Part shown: piece after piece, positions 41,000-49,043 of the stretch
How the letters are laid out: every line of letters starts with the position of its first letter
Position numbering within the stretch: the stretch's first letter is position 1
Assembly: GCF_900100455.1 (NCBI RefSeq)
Contig: NZ_FNCV01000008.1
Location: 1 to 64,000, forward strand
From: Roseospirillum parvum
GTDB taxonomy: Bacteria > Pseudomonadota > Alphaproteobacteria > Rhodospirillales > Rhodospirillaceae
Reading direction: 5' to 3'
Length of the DNA stretch: 64,000 nucleotides
The notes under the pieces: model-generated
Told to the model about the DNA's origin: nothing
The model's database searches: none
The model's input: the letters and a program-made list of their open reading frames with translations, nothing else
Translations under genes and position numbers: made by a program

Positions 41000-42577
41000 T
41001 CAGGCGTCCCCGGTCATGCCCAGCGCCGCCAGCGCGCCGGCCAGGGTATCCTCGCGCGAGCCCGAGCTGTCCACCCGGTGCCACGCGATGGCCCCCAGAT
41101 CATACGCGAACTGGCGTTTCAACACCGCCTCGGTGGCGTCGGAGGCGTTGCCCTGGCGGGTGCGCACCCGTTCGGCCATCACCTCGGGATCGGCGCTCAG
41201 CCACAGGCCCTCGAAGGGCACCCCGGCGCGCGCCGCCACCGCCTCGATATCGGCCCGCTCCCCGGGGGTGGCGAAGACCGCGTCGGCGATCACCGAATGG
41301 CCGGCGGCCAACGCCTCGGCCGCCTCCTCGTCGACCCGGCGATAGGTCTTCTCGGTCATCTCCGGGCGGTAGCCCTCCGGCCCCAGGCGGGTCAACGGCG
41401 CCTGCCCCATCAGCCGCTTGCGCACCACGTCGCTGCGCAGCACCAGGGCCCCCGGCGCCGCCCCGACATAAGGCGCCAGGGCCCGGGCCAGGCGCGACTT
41501 GCCGCTGCCCGACAGCCCCCCCACGGCGACCAGACGGGGCGCCGGCGGCGCCAGATAGGCCTCGGCCCGGGCCAGCATGTGGTGCGCCTCGTCAATCAGC
41601 CGGGCGCGGTCGGCGGGGTCCTCGCGCACCGCCGCCATCGAGGCCGCCACATGCGCCCGGATGGCCGCCCGAAGCGACAGGAACACGGGCAGCAGGGCCA
41701 ACCCGGCGATGTCGTCGCGCCGCTCCTGATAGACGTTGAACAGCACGCTGGCCAGATCAGCCAGCCCGCGCTCGCCCATGTCCATCAGCAGGAAGGCGAG
41801 ATCGTAAAGCACGTCGATGAGGACAAAGTCCTGGTTGAACTCGATGGCGTCGAACAGGGTCGGCCGGCCCTGCCACAGGCAGATGTTGCGCAGATGCAGA
41901 TCGCCATGGCAGCGCCGCACCAGTCCGGCCGCGCGCCGTGCCTCCAGAAGATCGGCATGGCGCGCGCACTCGGCCCGCTGCGCCTCGACCAGCGCCGTCA
42001 CCCGGGCCGGATCGAAGACCGCCGGCAGATGGGGCGCGAACGACTCGGCCACGCCGTCGATGGTGGCCCGCATGGCCTCGGCCCCGCCGGCCTCGCGGTG
42101 GACCTCGGCCCGCTCGTGGACCGCCGCCACCTCGACCGCCAGATCAGCGATCAGATGACGGTCCAGGGCCCCGCTCTCGGCCAGCCGGATGAACAGGCCA
42201 TCCTGGTCGAAGCGGCGCATCACCACCAGCCAATCGACCACCGCCGCCTCTCCCGGCGGCGCCTCCGCCGACTCGCCGACCGGCCCGATGGAGAGCCGCC
42301 CATCAGCCGCCCGCAAAACCGGCGCCACCCCCTCGTACAGCTCCGGCGCCGCCGGCCGGTTGGCCGCGATCTCGGCCAGACAGGCCCGGCGCCGCGCCGC
42401 CAGGGTGGTGAAATCGAGAAACGACAGCCCAACCGCCCGCTTCAGCTTGAAGGCCCGCTCGCCGGCCAGGAAAACGGCCGAAATATGCGTGTCCCGCCGC
42501 GCCACCTCCTCCCCGGCCGACAACCCATGGGTCGCCGGATCGGCCAGAAAAGCGATCACCTCAGCCTGATCGTCCAT
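41000..42577 (-). CDS. Bifunctional aminoglycoside phosphotransferase-like/AAA ATPase protein
   Basis: A 525-residue two-domain protein. The N-terminal part (about 1–330) has a kinase-like fold of the aminoglycoside phosphotransferase family, with the catalytic loop HGDLHLRNICL and FDAIEFN. The C-terminal part (about 350–520) is a P-loop kinase with GGLSGSGKSRLA, resembling gluconate or shikimate-kinase-type domains. Such fusions are common in proteobacteria but have no established substrate; antibiotic resistance should not be assumed. Start is ATG 42577, since the upstream part of the frame has no homology. Element A3 begins 62 bases upstream of it. Confidence 0.85.
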   Translation of the reverse strand: MDDQAEVIAFLADPATHGLSAGEEVARRDTHISAVFLAGERAFKLKRAVGLSFLDFTTLAARRRACLAEIAANRPAAPELYEGVAPVLRAADGRLSIGPVGESAEAPPGEAAVVDWLVVMRRFDQDGLFIRLAESGALDRHLIADLAVEVAAVHERAEVHREAGGAEAMRATIDGVAESFAPHLPAVFDPARVTALVEAQRAECARHADLLEARRAAGLVRRCHGDLHLRNICLWQGRPTLFDAIEFNQDFVLIDVLYDLAFLLMDMGERGLADLASVLFNVYQERRDDIAGLALLPVFLSLRAAIRAHVAASMAAVREDPADRARLIDEAHHMLARAEAYLAPPAPRLVAVGGLSGSGKSRLARALAPYVGAAPGALVLRSDVVRKRLMGQAPLTRLGPEGYRPEMTEKTYRRVDEEAAEALAAGHSVIADAVFATPGERADIEAVAARAGVPFEGLWLSADPEVMAERVRTRQGNASDATEAVLKRQFAYDLGAIAWHRVDSSGSREDTLAGALAALGMTGDA

Positions 42578-42638
42578 GGCGCTCTTCCTCCTGCCGCGCG
42601 ACCACCCCCGTTCTTTCACCAGACAGCCTGCCGGCTGT

Positions 42639-42835
42639 CAAAGGGGCGCTGCCCCTTTGAATCCCGCTGGGGAGGCCGGGGGCCTCCCCAGACCCCACCA
42701 TGTGTCAAAGCCTTGGAAGAGGGGGTACCCGAGCGCTCGCGCTCGGGTACCCCCTCTTCCAAGGCTTTAAGTCGTGGCGGGGGTCCGGGGGGACCCCTGG
42801 TCCCCCCGGCGGGGGTTCGGGGGCAGAGCCCCCGA
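42639..42835 (+). repeat. Composite palindromic element A3 (forward)
   Basis: Hairpins: 42639–42659, 42669–42689 (GGGGAGGCC arms), core 42707–42768 (62 bases, self-complementary except its central two bases), 42785–42809 (CCGGGGGGACC arms) and 42817–42835. Unlike most copies it lies between two genes on the same strand. An extra module follows at 42836–42907. The whole gap 42578–42927 is occupied by these hairpins. Confidence 0.9.
42707..42768. terminator. Core palindrome of A3, likely bidirectional terminator
   Basis: A stem of about 29 bp with a four-base loop, starting AAAGCC and ending GGCTTT. It lies downstream of the minus-strand RND permease gene, so it could end that transcript. Confidence 0.55.
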
Positions 42836-42907
42836 GTTTCCCTAATGCGCGCACCGTCGTCGCCCGGCTAAAGCCGGGCTCGGGGTGCGCGCGGGGGCAG
42901 AGCCCCC
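42836..42907. repeat. Extra hairpin module attached to A3
   Basis: GCGCGCACC (42847–42855) pairs with GGTGCGCGC (42884–42892) around an inner CCCGGC/GCCGGG hairpin, followed by a second copy of the GGGGGC-AGA-GCCCCC hairpin (42893–42907). A related module with GTCGTCG in the same place follows element B2 (32107–32153), linking the two families. Confidence 0.7.
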
Positions 42908-42927
42908 GTGCCGGCCCGCCAGGGCCG

Positions 42928-45900
42928 TCAGGCGAGAGGCCGGTGGTCGTCGCGCAGCAGGATGTAGATGGCCGGGATGACGAGCAGGGTAAGGGCGGTG
43001 GAGCTGGCCAGTCCGAAGACCAGGGAGAGGGCGAGTCCCTGGAAGATCGGGTCGGCCAGGATGAAGGCGGCGCCGATCATGGCGGCGACGGCGGTCAGGA
43101 AGATGGGTTTGAAGCGGATCGCCCCGGCGTTGATGAGGGCGGTGCGCAGGTCGGGATCGATTTGGCGGCGGTGGTTGATGAAGTCGACCAAAAGGATGGA
43201 GTTGCGCACGATGATCCCGGCCAGGGCGATGAAGCCGATCATCGAGGTGGCGGTGAACGGCGCGGCGAACAGCCAGTGGCCGAGCACGATGCCGATCAGG
43301 GTGAGGGGCACCGGGACCAGGATGACCAGGGGCACGGTGAAGCTTTTGAACTGGCCGACCACCAGCAGGTAGATGGCCAGGATGGCGACGGCGAAGGCGG
43401 CCCCCATGTCGCGGAAGGTGACGTAGGTGATTTCCCATTCGCCGTCCCACAGCACCGAGACGGTGGATTCGTCGCCCGGCTGGCCGACGTAGCGCACCGG
43501 GGGCGGGCCGGCCGGGCCCCAGTCCTGGTCCTTCAGCGCCTCCTCGACGGCGAACATGCCGTAGATGGGGGCTTCGAAGCAGCCGGCCAGATCGCCCTGC
43601 ACCATGTCGGCGAAGTGGCCGTCGCGGCGGAAGATGGTGTGCGAGGCGGTTTCCTCGACCAGACGCACCACGTCGCCCAGCTCGACGATGCCGCCGTCGC
43701 GGGTGGGCACCGGGGTGGAGAGCAGGTGGGGGCCGGGGGTCAGGGTTTCGCGCGGCTGGCTCAGGACGATGGCCACCGGGTCGGCGCCGCCGCCGCGATG
43801 GGAGTAACCAACCCGCACGGTGCCCAGCAGGGCGGCCAGGGTGTCGTAGACCGCTTCCTGTTCGACCCGGTGGAACTCCAGGGCTTCCTGGTCGATCTCG
43901 AAGCGCACCCGGGGCGCCGGCTGGCCCATGGAGGTGTCCACGTCGACCACGAAATCCACCGCCTCGAAGGCGGCGCGCACCTTGTCGGCGGCGGCGCGGC
44001 GGGTTTGGGGGTCGGGGCCGTAGACCTCGGCCAGCAGGGTGGAGAGCACCGGCGGGCCGGGCGGCACCTCGACCACCTTGATCGAGGTGCCCTCGGGCAC
44101 CTCCAGGTCGGCCAATCGCTGGCGCACTTCCAGGGCCACCGCGTGGCTGGCCCGGTCGCGGTCGTGCTTGGGGGTCAGGTTGACCTGAAGATCGCCCATT
44201 TCGGGGCCGGAACGAAGGTAGTAGTGGCGCACCAAACCGTTGAAGTTGAACGGCGCGGCGGTGCCGGCGTGAAGCTGGATGTCGGTCAGCTCCGGGAGGT
44301 CGGCGAGGCGCTCGGCGGCCGCCATCAGGACCCGCTCGGTGGCCTCCAGCGAGGCCCCTTCCGGCAGGTCGACCACCACCTGAAGCTCGCTCTTGTTGTC
44401 GAAGGGCAGCAGCTTCACGGTGACGTCGCGGGTGTAGAACAGGGCGCAGGCGGCCAGCGTGGCCACCCCGACGCCGCCCAGCAGCACGGCCGAGCGCAGC
44501 CGCCCCTTCAGCATCGGGCGGGCGATGGCGCGGTAGAGGGCGGCCATCTTGCCGTCATCATGGTCTGAGCCGCCGTCATTGCCGGCGAAGTCCACATGGT
44601 TGTCGGCGTGGTTGTCGGCCGCCCGCTTGCGGTCCAGCCGCTTGCCGGCCAACAGGTAGAGCAGCCACGGCGTGATGATGACCGCGACGAAGAAGCTGAA
44701 CACCATCGCCGCGCTGGCGTTGGCCGGGATGGGGCTCATGTACGGCCCCATCAGGCCGGAGACGAACATCATCGGCAACAGGGCGGCGACGATGGTCAGG
44801 GTGGCGATGATGGTCGGGTTGCCCACCTCGGCCACCCCGTCGATGGCCTTTTTGAGGGCCGGGCGGTCGTCGGGCATGCGCCAGTGGCGGACGATGTTCT
44901 CGACCACCACGATGGCGTCATCGACCAGGATGCCGATCGAGAAGATCAGCGCGAACAGGCTGACCCGGTTGATGGTGTAGCCCATCAGGTAGCTGGCAAA
45001 CAGGGTGAGAAGAATGGTCGTGGGGATGACCAGGGCGACCACCGCCGCCTCGCGCAGGCCGATGGCCAGCCAGATCAGCACCACGATGGAGACCGTGGCC
45101 AGCCCCAGGTGGAACAGCAGTTCGTTGCTTTTCTCCAGCGCCGTGGCGCCGTAGTCGCGGCTCAGGTGGACCTCGACGCCCTCGGGGATCAGGCTGCCCT
45201 TGAGGGTGTCGATGCGCTGCATCAGGTCCTCGGCGACGAACACCGCGTTGGCCCCCTTGCGCTTGGCGATCGCCACCTCGACCGCCGGCAGGCGCTGGTA
45301 GCCGCCCTCGCCGTCCGGGCTCAAGTGCCACACCCGGTGCTCGTCGGGGGCGGCGCCGACCACCACCCGGGCCACGTCCTTGACGTAGACCGGCCGCCCG
45401 TCGGCGCTGCCCAGCAGCAACTGGCCGATGTCGGTCAGGCCCTCCAGGGTCTGGCCGGCCAGGGCTTCCAGGCTGTGGTTGTCCTGGCGCAGGCGGCCCA
45501 CCTTGAAGCTGCGGTTGGCGTTCTCGATCTTCTCGACCAACTGGTTGAGGGTGATGCCGTACAGCGACAGGCGCTCCGGGTCGGGCTCGATGCGGATCTG
45601 GTCGGCCCGTCCGCCGACCAGGAAGGTCAGCCCCACGTTGTCGACCTTGATCAGCTCGGCCAACAGCTCGTCGGCCAGATTGTAGAGCGCGTTGTCGGTC
45701 CAGCGGTCGGCCACCTCGGGCCTGGGCGCCAGGGTGAGGACGACGATGGGCACGTCGTTGATGCCCCGGCCGACAATCAGCGGCTCGGGGATGCCGACCG
45801 GGATCGCGGCCATGTTGGCGCGGATGGTCTCGTGCACCCTCAGCATGGCCAGGTCTTCGTCGGTGCCCACCTCGAAGCGGGCGGTGACGGTGGTGCCGTC

Positions 45901-46203
45901 GTCCACCGTCTGCGAGTAGACGTGGTCCACCTGATCGATGCCCTTGACGATCTCCTCCAGCGGCTTGGTGACCAGTTCCACCGCGTCCTCGGCCTTCAGG
46001 CCATCGGCGCTGACCATGATGTCGACCATCGGCACGCTGATCTGCGGCTCTTCCTCGCGCGGCAGCAGGACCAGGGCGATGATCCCCATGACCAGCCCGG
46101 CGAGCAGCAGCAGCGGGGTCAGCGGCGAGCGGATGAAGGCCTGGGTGATGTGCCCGGAAATGCCCAGGGGAATCTCCGGCGGGGTCTGGGGGGCCTGGCT
46201 CAT
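42928..46203 (-). CDS. RND-family efflux transporter permease
   Basis: A 1091-residue inner-membrane pump of the AcrB/HAE-like RND superfamily, with twelve helices in two repeats and large periplasmic loops. The start has PREEEPQISVPMVDI, typical of proton-driven exporters in this class; helix 4 has the proton-relay aspartates in GILVDDAIVVVENI. It forms an operon with the adaptor gene (ATGA overlap), divergent from an SqrR/BigR-like repressor. In related bacteria such regulators respond to persulfide, so export of a sulfur-derived or electrophilic toxin is inferred. No outer-membrane channel gene is nearby. Confidence 0.9.
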   Translation of the reverse strand: MSQAPQTPPEIPLGISGHITQAFIRSPLTPLLLLAGLVMGIIALVLLPREEEPQISVPMVDIMVSADGLKAEDAVELVTKPLEEIVKGIDQVDHVYSQTVDDGTTVTARFEVGTDEDLAMLRVHETIRANMAAIPVGIPEPLIVGRGINDVPIVVLTLAPRPEVADRWTDNALYNLADELLAELIKVDNVGLTFLVGGRADQIRIEPDPERLSLYGITLNQLVEKIENANRSFKVGRLRQDNHSLEALAGQTLEGLTDIGQLLLGSADGRPVYVKDVARVVVGAAPDEHRVWHLSPDGEGGYQRLPAVEVAIAKRKGANAVFVAEDLMQRIDTLKGSLIPEGVEVHLSRDYGATALEKSNELLFHLGLATVSIVVLIWLAIGLREAAVVALVIPTTILLTLFASYLMGYTINRVSLFALIFSIGILVDDAIVVVENIVRHWRMPDDRPALKKAIDGVAEVGNPTIIATLTIVAALLPMMFVSGLMGPYMSPIPANASAAMVFSFFVAVIITPWLLYLLAGKRLDRKRAADNHADNHVDFAGNDGGSDHDDGKMAALYRAIARPMLKGRLRSAVLLGGVGVATLAACALFYTRDVTVKLLPFDNKSELQVVVDLPEGASLEATERVLMAAAERLADLPELTDIQLHAGTAAPFNFNGLVRHYYLRSGPEMGDLQVNLTPKHDRDRASHAVALEVRQRLADLEVPEGTSIKVVEVPPGPPVLSTLLAEVYGPDPQTRRAAADKVRAAFEAVDFVVDVDTSMGQPAPRVRFEIDQEALEFHRVEQEAVYDTLAALLGTVRVGYSHRGGGADPVAIVLSQPRETLTPGPHLLSTPVPTRDGGIVELGDVVRLVEETASHTIFRRDGHFADMVQGDLAGCFEAPIYGMFAVEEALKDQDWGPAGPPPVRYVGQPGDESTVSVLWDGEWEITYVTFRDMGAAFAVAILAIYLLVVGQFKSFTVPLVILVPVPLTLIGIVLGHWLFAAPFTATSMIGFIALAGIIVRNSILLVDFINHRRQIDPDLRTALINAGAIRFKPIFLTAVAAMIGAAFILADPIFQGLALSLVFGLASSTALTLLVIPAIYILLRDDHRPLA

Positions 46204-47180
46204 GGCAGGCGCACCACGTCGCCGGCGGCAAGGCCGGAGAGGATTTCCACCCCGTCGGCCCGCGGGCGCCCGGTCTGCACCAGCACCTCGGTGCCATCGG
46301 CCAGGGTGACGAAGGCGTTGCCGAAGCGCCGGGCCAGCGCCGCCGCCGGGACGATCACGGCGCGCCGGGTGCCGGTGGGCAGCCAGACGATGGTCCTTTC
46401 GCCGACGAAGTAATCCCCCAGGCCGTCCACCGCCACGTCGACCACCACCCGGCCGTCGGCCAGTTCGGGATAGACCTTGACCACCTCGCCGACCCGGCGC
46501 GGCCCCTCGGCCCGGTGATCCAGGCCGCGCGGCCCCACCTCGACCGCCGCCCCGGCCTTGACGAAGCGGGCATGACGCTCCGGCACCTTCAGGCGCAGGA
46601 TGTAGTTCTCGGCGGCCAGAGTGGCGATCACCTCGCCGGGCAGCACCACGCTGCCATCGACCACCGCCACCGACAGCACCCGCCCGCTCCCGGGGGCCAG
46701 CACCGCCCCCTCGGCCGACTGCTGTTCCACCACCTGCCGCTCGGCCCGCATGGCGGCCAACTGGCGGTCGGCCACCTTGAGGCGGGTTCGCGCGTCGTCC
46801 AGGCGGGCCTGGGCGATCACCCCCTGGGCGCGCAGGCTTTCGGCGCGCTCAAGGTCGGTCGCCGCCTGGGCCCGCTCGGCGGCCAGCGACTGGATGCGGG
46901 CATCCAGCGAGCGCATCTGCAGCATCAGCTTGGGATCGCCGACCACGGCCACCGTCTGCCCGGCCTCGACCCGGTCGCCCTCGTCCAGCGCCAGACCGCC
47001 CACGGTGCCGCCGATGCGGGCCCGGGCCTTGAGGATGTCGGTGCTTTCCACCGTCGCGTAGACCGCCTTCATCTCGGCGATCTCGGTCACCGCCACGGTG
47101 TGTTCGCCGGCCCGCGCCGCCGCCGGGGCGGCAAGCAGGCAGGCCAGGGCAACAAGGGCGGTCAGGGGGCGCACGGACAT
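46200..47180 (-). CDS. RND efflux periplasmic adaptor (membrane fusion protein)
   Basis: A 326-residue HlyD/AcrA-type adaptor. It has a signal peptide (about 1–24), a lipoyl-like half domain split by a helical hairpin (KARARIGGTVGGLALDEGDRVEAGQTVAVV and VLAPGSGRVLSVAVVDGSVV), a beta-barrel domain and a C-terminal membrane-proximal domain ending in GLAAGDVVRLP. The ATG at 47180 has GAGG upstream and gives a clean signal peptide; an ATG at 47237 would lie inside the operator. The stop overlaps the permease start. Confidence 0.88.
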   Translation of the reverse strand: MSVRPLTALVALACLLAAPAAARAGEHTVAVTEIAEMKAVYATVESTDILKARARIGGTVGGLALDEGDRVEAGQTVAVVGDPKLMLQMRSLDARIQSLAAERAQAATDLERAESLRAQGVIAQARLDDARTRLKVADRQLAAMRAERQVVEQQSAEGAVLAPGSGRVLSVAVVDGSVVLPGEVIATLAAENYILRLKVPERHARFVKAGAAVEVGPRGLDHRAEGPRRVGEVVKVYPELADGRVVVDVAVDGLGDYFVGERTIVWLPTGTRRAVIVPAAALARRFGNAFVTLADGTEVLVQTGRPRADGVEILSGLAAGDVVRLP

Positions 47181-47237
47181 GGTCAACCTCTGGCGCGTCG
47201 GCGCCGCTTGAAGGGGATCGATTTCCATTGACGACAT

Positions 47238-47257
47238 ATATTAGTATTGGCTAATTT
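47238..47257. promoter_or_regulatory. Candidate SqrR/BigR operator, arsR/RND divergent promoter
   Basis: ATATTAG (47238–47244), six bases (TATTGG), CTAATTT (47251–47257). It lies in the only AT-rich stretch between the divergent genes and seven bases before the arsR ATG. TTGACG at 47228–47233 (plus strand) and TTGAAA over 47257–47262 (minus strand) could be −35 elements, so a bound repressor would block both directions. Confidence 0.55.
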
Positions 47258-47263
47258 TCAACC

Positions 47264-47587
47264 ATGATCGCCGGGGACCTCGTCGACCAGGGCCGGGCTC
47301 GCCAGGCCGCCGATCTGATGCGCCTGCTGGGCAACGAGCAGCGATTGCTCATCCTGTGCCAATTGACCGAGGGGGAAAAGTCGGTCGGCCAACTGGAGGC
47401 CCTGGTCGGACTGCGCCAGTCGGCGTTGTCGCAGCATCTGGCCCGCCTGCGCCGCAAGGGGCTGGTCGCCACCCGGCGCCAGTCGCAGAACATCTTCTAC
47501 CGCCTGGCCAGCCCGGAAACGGCCACCCTGCTGTCGACCCTGGCCGACCTCTACTGCCCGGCGGCAAGCAACCACGAAACCACCTGA
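47264..47587 (+). CDS. ArsR-family repressor of the SqrR/BigR persulfide-sensor type
   Basis: A 107-residue winged-helix regulator. Two cysteines only, C32 in ILCQLTEGEKSV and C98 in DLYCPA, are 66 residues apart, the same separation as the reactive pair C41/C107 of SqrR, which forms a tetrasulfide with reactive sulfur. The recognition helix is SALSQHLARLRRKG, and there are no metal-binding motifs of ArsR or SmtB. It is divergent from the RND operon over an inverted repeat and is followed by a DUF2892 gene, the usual setting for BigR/SqrR proteins. Autoregulation and control of the pump are inferred. Confidence 0.85.
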   Translation: MIAGDLVDQGRARQAADLMRLLGNEQRLLILCQLTEGEKSVGQLEALVGLRQSALSQHLARLRRKGLVATRRQSQNIFYRLASPETATLLSTLADLYCPAASNHETT

Positions 47588-47605
47588 CGGGGAGAGTTCC
47601 ACCTC

Positions 47606-47812
47606 ATGTCCATCGACCGCATCGTTTTCGCCTTTGCCGGCAGCGTGATCCTGATCACCGTCGCCCTGGCCCTGTTCGCCAACCTCACCTGGGCCCTGTG
47701 GATCACCGGCTTGGTCGGCCTCAACCTGCTGCAAGCCAGCTTCACCGGCTTCTGCCCACTGGCCATCATCGTCAAGAAACTGGGCGCCCCGGTCGGCGCC
47801 GCCTTCGAGTAG
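47606..47812 (+). CDS. DUF2892 family small membrane protein
   Basis: A 68-residue protein with two membrane helices and the DUF2892 pattern: IDRIVFAFAGSVIL, WALWITGLVGLNLLQASFTGFCPL and a basic end. In other bacteria this module is the membrane part of the YgaP rhodanese; here the rhodanese domain is missing. Genes of this family sit with SqrR/BigR regulators, so a role in sulfide or persulfide detoxification is likely but unproven. It begins 18 bases after arsR, with GGGGAGAG as ribosome site. Element A4 starts 15 bases after its stop. Confidence 0.85.
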   Translation: MSIDRIVFAFAGSVILITVALALFANLTWALWITGLVGLNLLQASFTGFCPLAIIVKKLGAPVGAAFE

Positions 47813-47827
47813 GGCGCGGCGTTGACG

Positions 47828-48027
47828 CAAAGGGGCTCCGCCCCTTTGAACCCCGCTGGGGAGGCCGGGAGGCCTCCCCAGACCCCACCATGAGTCAAAG
47901 CCGTGAAGAGGGGGGTATCCGAGCGCGCGCGCTCGGATACCCCCCTCTTCACGGCTTTAAGTCGCGGCGGGGGTCCGGGGGGGCCCCTGGTCCCCCCGGC
48001 GGGGGTCAAGGGGGCAGCGCCCCCTTG
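47828..48027 (+). repeat. Composite palindromic element A4 (forward)
   Basis: Hairpins: 47828–47848, 47858–47879 (GGGGAGGCC), core 47897–47958 (perfect 62-base palindrome), 47975–47999 (CCGGGGGG) and 48007–48027. It occupies the gap between convergent DUF2892 and cation-efflux genes. The core is base-for-base the same as in A5, 7 kb away. Confidence 0.93.
47897..47958. terminator. Perfect 62-base palindrome of A4, likely bidirectional terminator
   Basis: Two 31-base arms with no mismatch and no intrinsic loop, AAAGCCG on the left and CGGCTTT on the right. It lies between convergent genes. In DNA such a sequence can extrude as a cruciform and is a known instability hazard. Confidence 0.6.
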
Positions 48028-48041
48028 CCTCGACGCCGCCC

Positions 48042-49028
48042 CTACTCGAAGCCGGCGTTCCGTTCCGGGTGGCCGCCTTGTCGGTGGTCGTAGGCGTGGT
48101 CCACGTGGTGGGGTTCGACCAGCCCGGCCGGATCCTGGTGGATGATGACGTCGGCGTTGGGGAAGGCGCGTTCCAGGTCCCGCTGCACCTGATGGGCGAT
48201 GTCGTGGGCGGCCAGCAGCGACAGGTCGCGCGGCATCTCGACGTGCACCTGGATGAAGGTGTTGAGGCCCGAGGAGCGGGTTCTCAGGTCGTGGGCGTCG
48301 ATCACCTCGGGGTGGGCGCGCACCACCTCGAGGATGCGCTGGCGCTCCTCCTCCGGCAGTTCGCGGTCCATCAGAAGGTCGAGGGCCTCGCGGCCGATGC
48401 CCCAGGCGTTGTGGATCAGGTAGGCGGCGATGGCCAGGGCGAACAGCGGATCGGCCACGGTGATGCCGCCGTAGGCCGACAGCAGCAGCGAAACGATGAC
48501 CGCCCCGTTGAGCAGGATGTCACCGGTGTAGTGCACCGAGTCGGCGGTGATGGCGACGCTCGCGGTCTTTTTCACCACATGGCGCTGGAAGGCGACCAGC
48601 CCCAGGGTGAGGGCGATGGAGATGACCATCACCGCGATGCCCAGCGGGCCGTTGTCGACCGGCGCCGGGCGGCCCAGACGCTGCACCGCCTCGGCGACCA
48701 GGAACAGCCCCGAGCCGGTGATGAAGGCGGCCTGGGCCAGACCGGCCAGGGGCTCGGCCTTGCCGTGGCCGAAGCGGTGGTCGTGGTCGGCCGGAACCAG
48801 GGCCTGGCGCACCGCCATCAGGGTGACCAGCGAGGCCATGGCATCGAGGGTGGAATCGACCAGACTGGACAGCAGGGCCACCGAGTCGGTCAGCGCCCAG
48901 GCCAAAAGCTTGATCAGGATCAGACTGCCGGCCACCCCCACCGAGGCATAGGTGGCCTGACGCATCAGCCGCCCCTCGGGGGTGTCGGTGCCCAGGGCGA
49001 GGCGGGCGGGGGTCTCGTCCAGGCTCAT
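48042..49028 (-). CDS. Cation diffusion facilitator (FieF-like) metal efflux protein
   Basis: A 328-residue inner-membrane antiporter exporting divalent metal (Zn2+ or Fe2+). Six helices are followed by a cytoplasmic domain. Site-A residues are visible as D-x3-D in LVDSTLDAM and H-x3-D in SVHYTGD, the Asp/Asp/His/Asp arrangement of FieF/YiiP. HDHRFGHGKAEPLAGL is the conserved cytoplasmic loop. The C terminus is extended and histidine-rich (EPHHVDHAYDHRQGGH), a possible extra metal buffer. It is codirectional with pdxH (15 bases) and likely co-transcribed. Confidence 0.9.
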   Translation of the reverse strand: MSLDETPARLALGTDTPEGRLMRQATYASVGVAGSLILIKLLAWALTDSVALLSSLVDSTLDAMASLVTLMAVRQALVPADHDHRFGHGKAEPLAGLAQAAFITGSGLFLVAEAVQRLGRPAPVDNGPLGIAVMVISIALTLGLVAFQRHVVKKTASVAITADSVHYTGDILLNGAVIVSLLLSAYGGITVADPLFALAIAAYLIHNAWGIGREALDLLMDRELPEEERQRILEVVRAHPEVIDAHDLRTRSSGLNTFIQVHVEMPRDLSLLAAHDIAHQVQRDLERAFPNADVIIHQDPAGLVEPHHVDHAYDHRQGGHPERNAGFE

Positions 49029-49043
49029 GGTGGCGTTCCGAAC

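Noticed and set aside
41000-42577. Aminoglycoside resistance gene
   Set aside because: Only the N-terminal fold belongs to the phosphotransferase superfamily. Fusion to a P-loop kinase domain is a common chromosomal housekeeping-like family of unknown substrate, so resistance is not supported.
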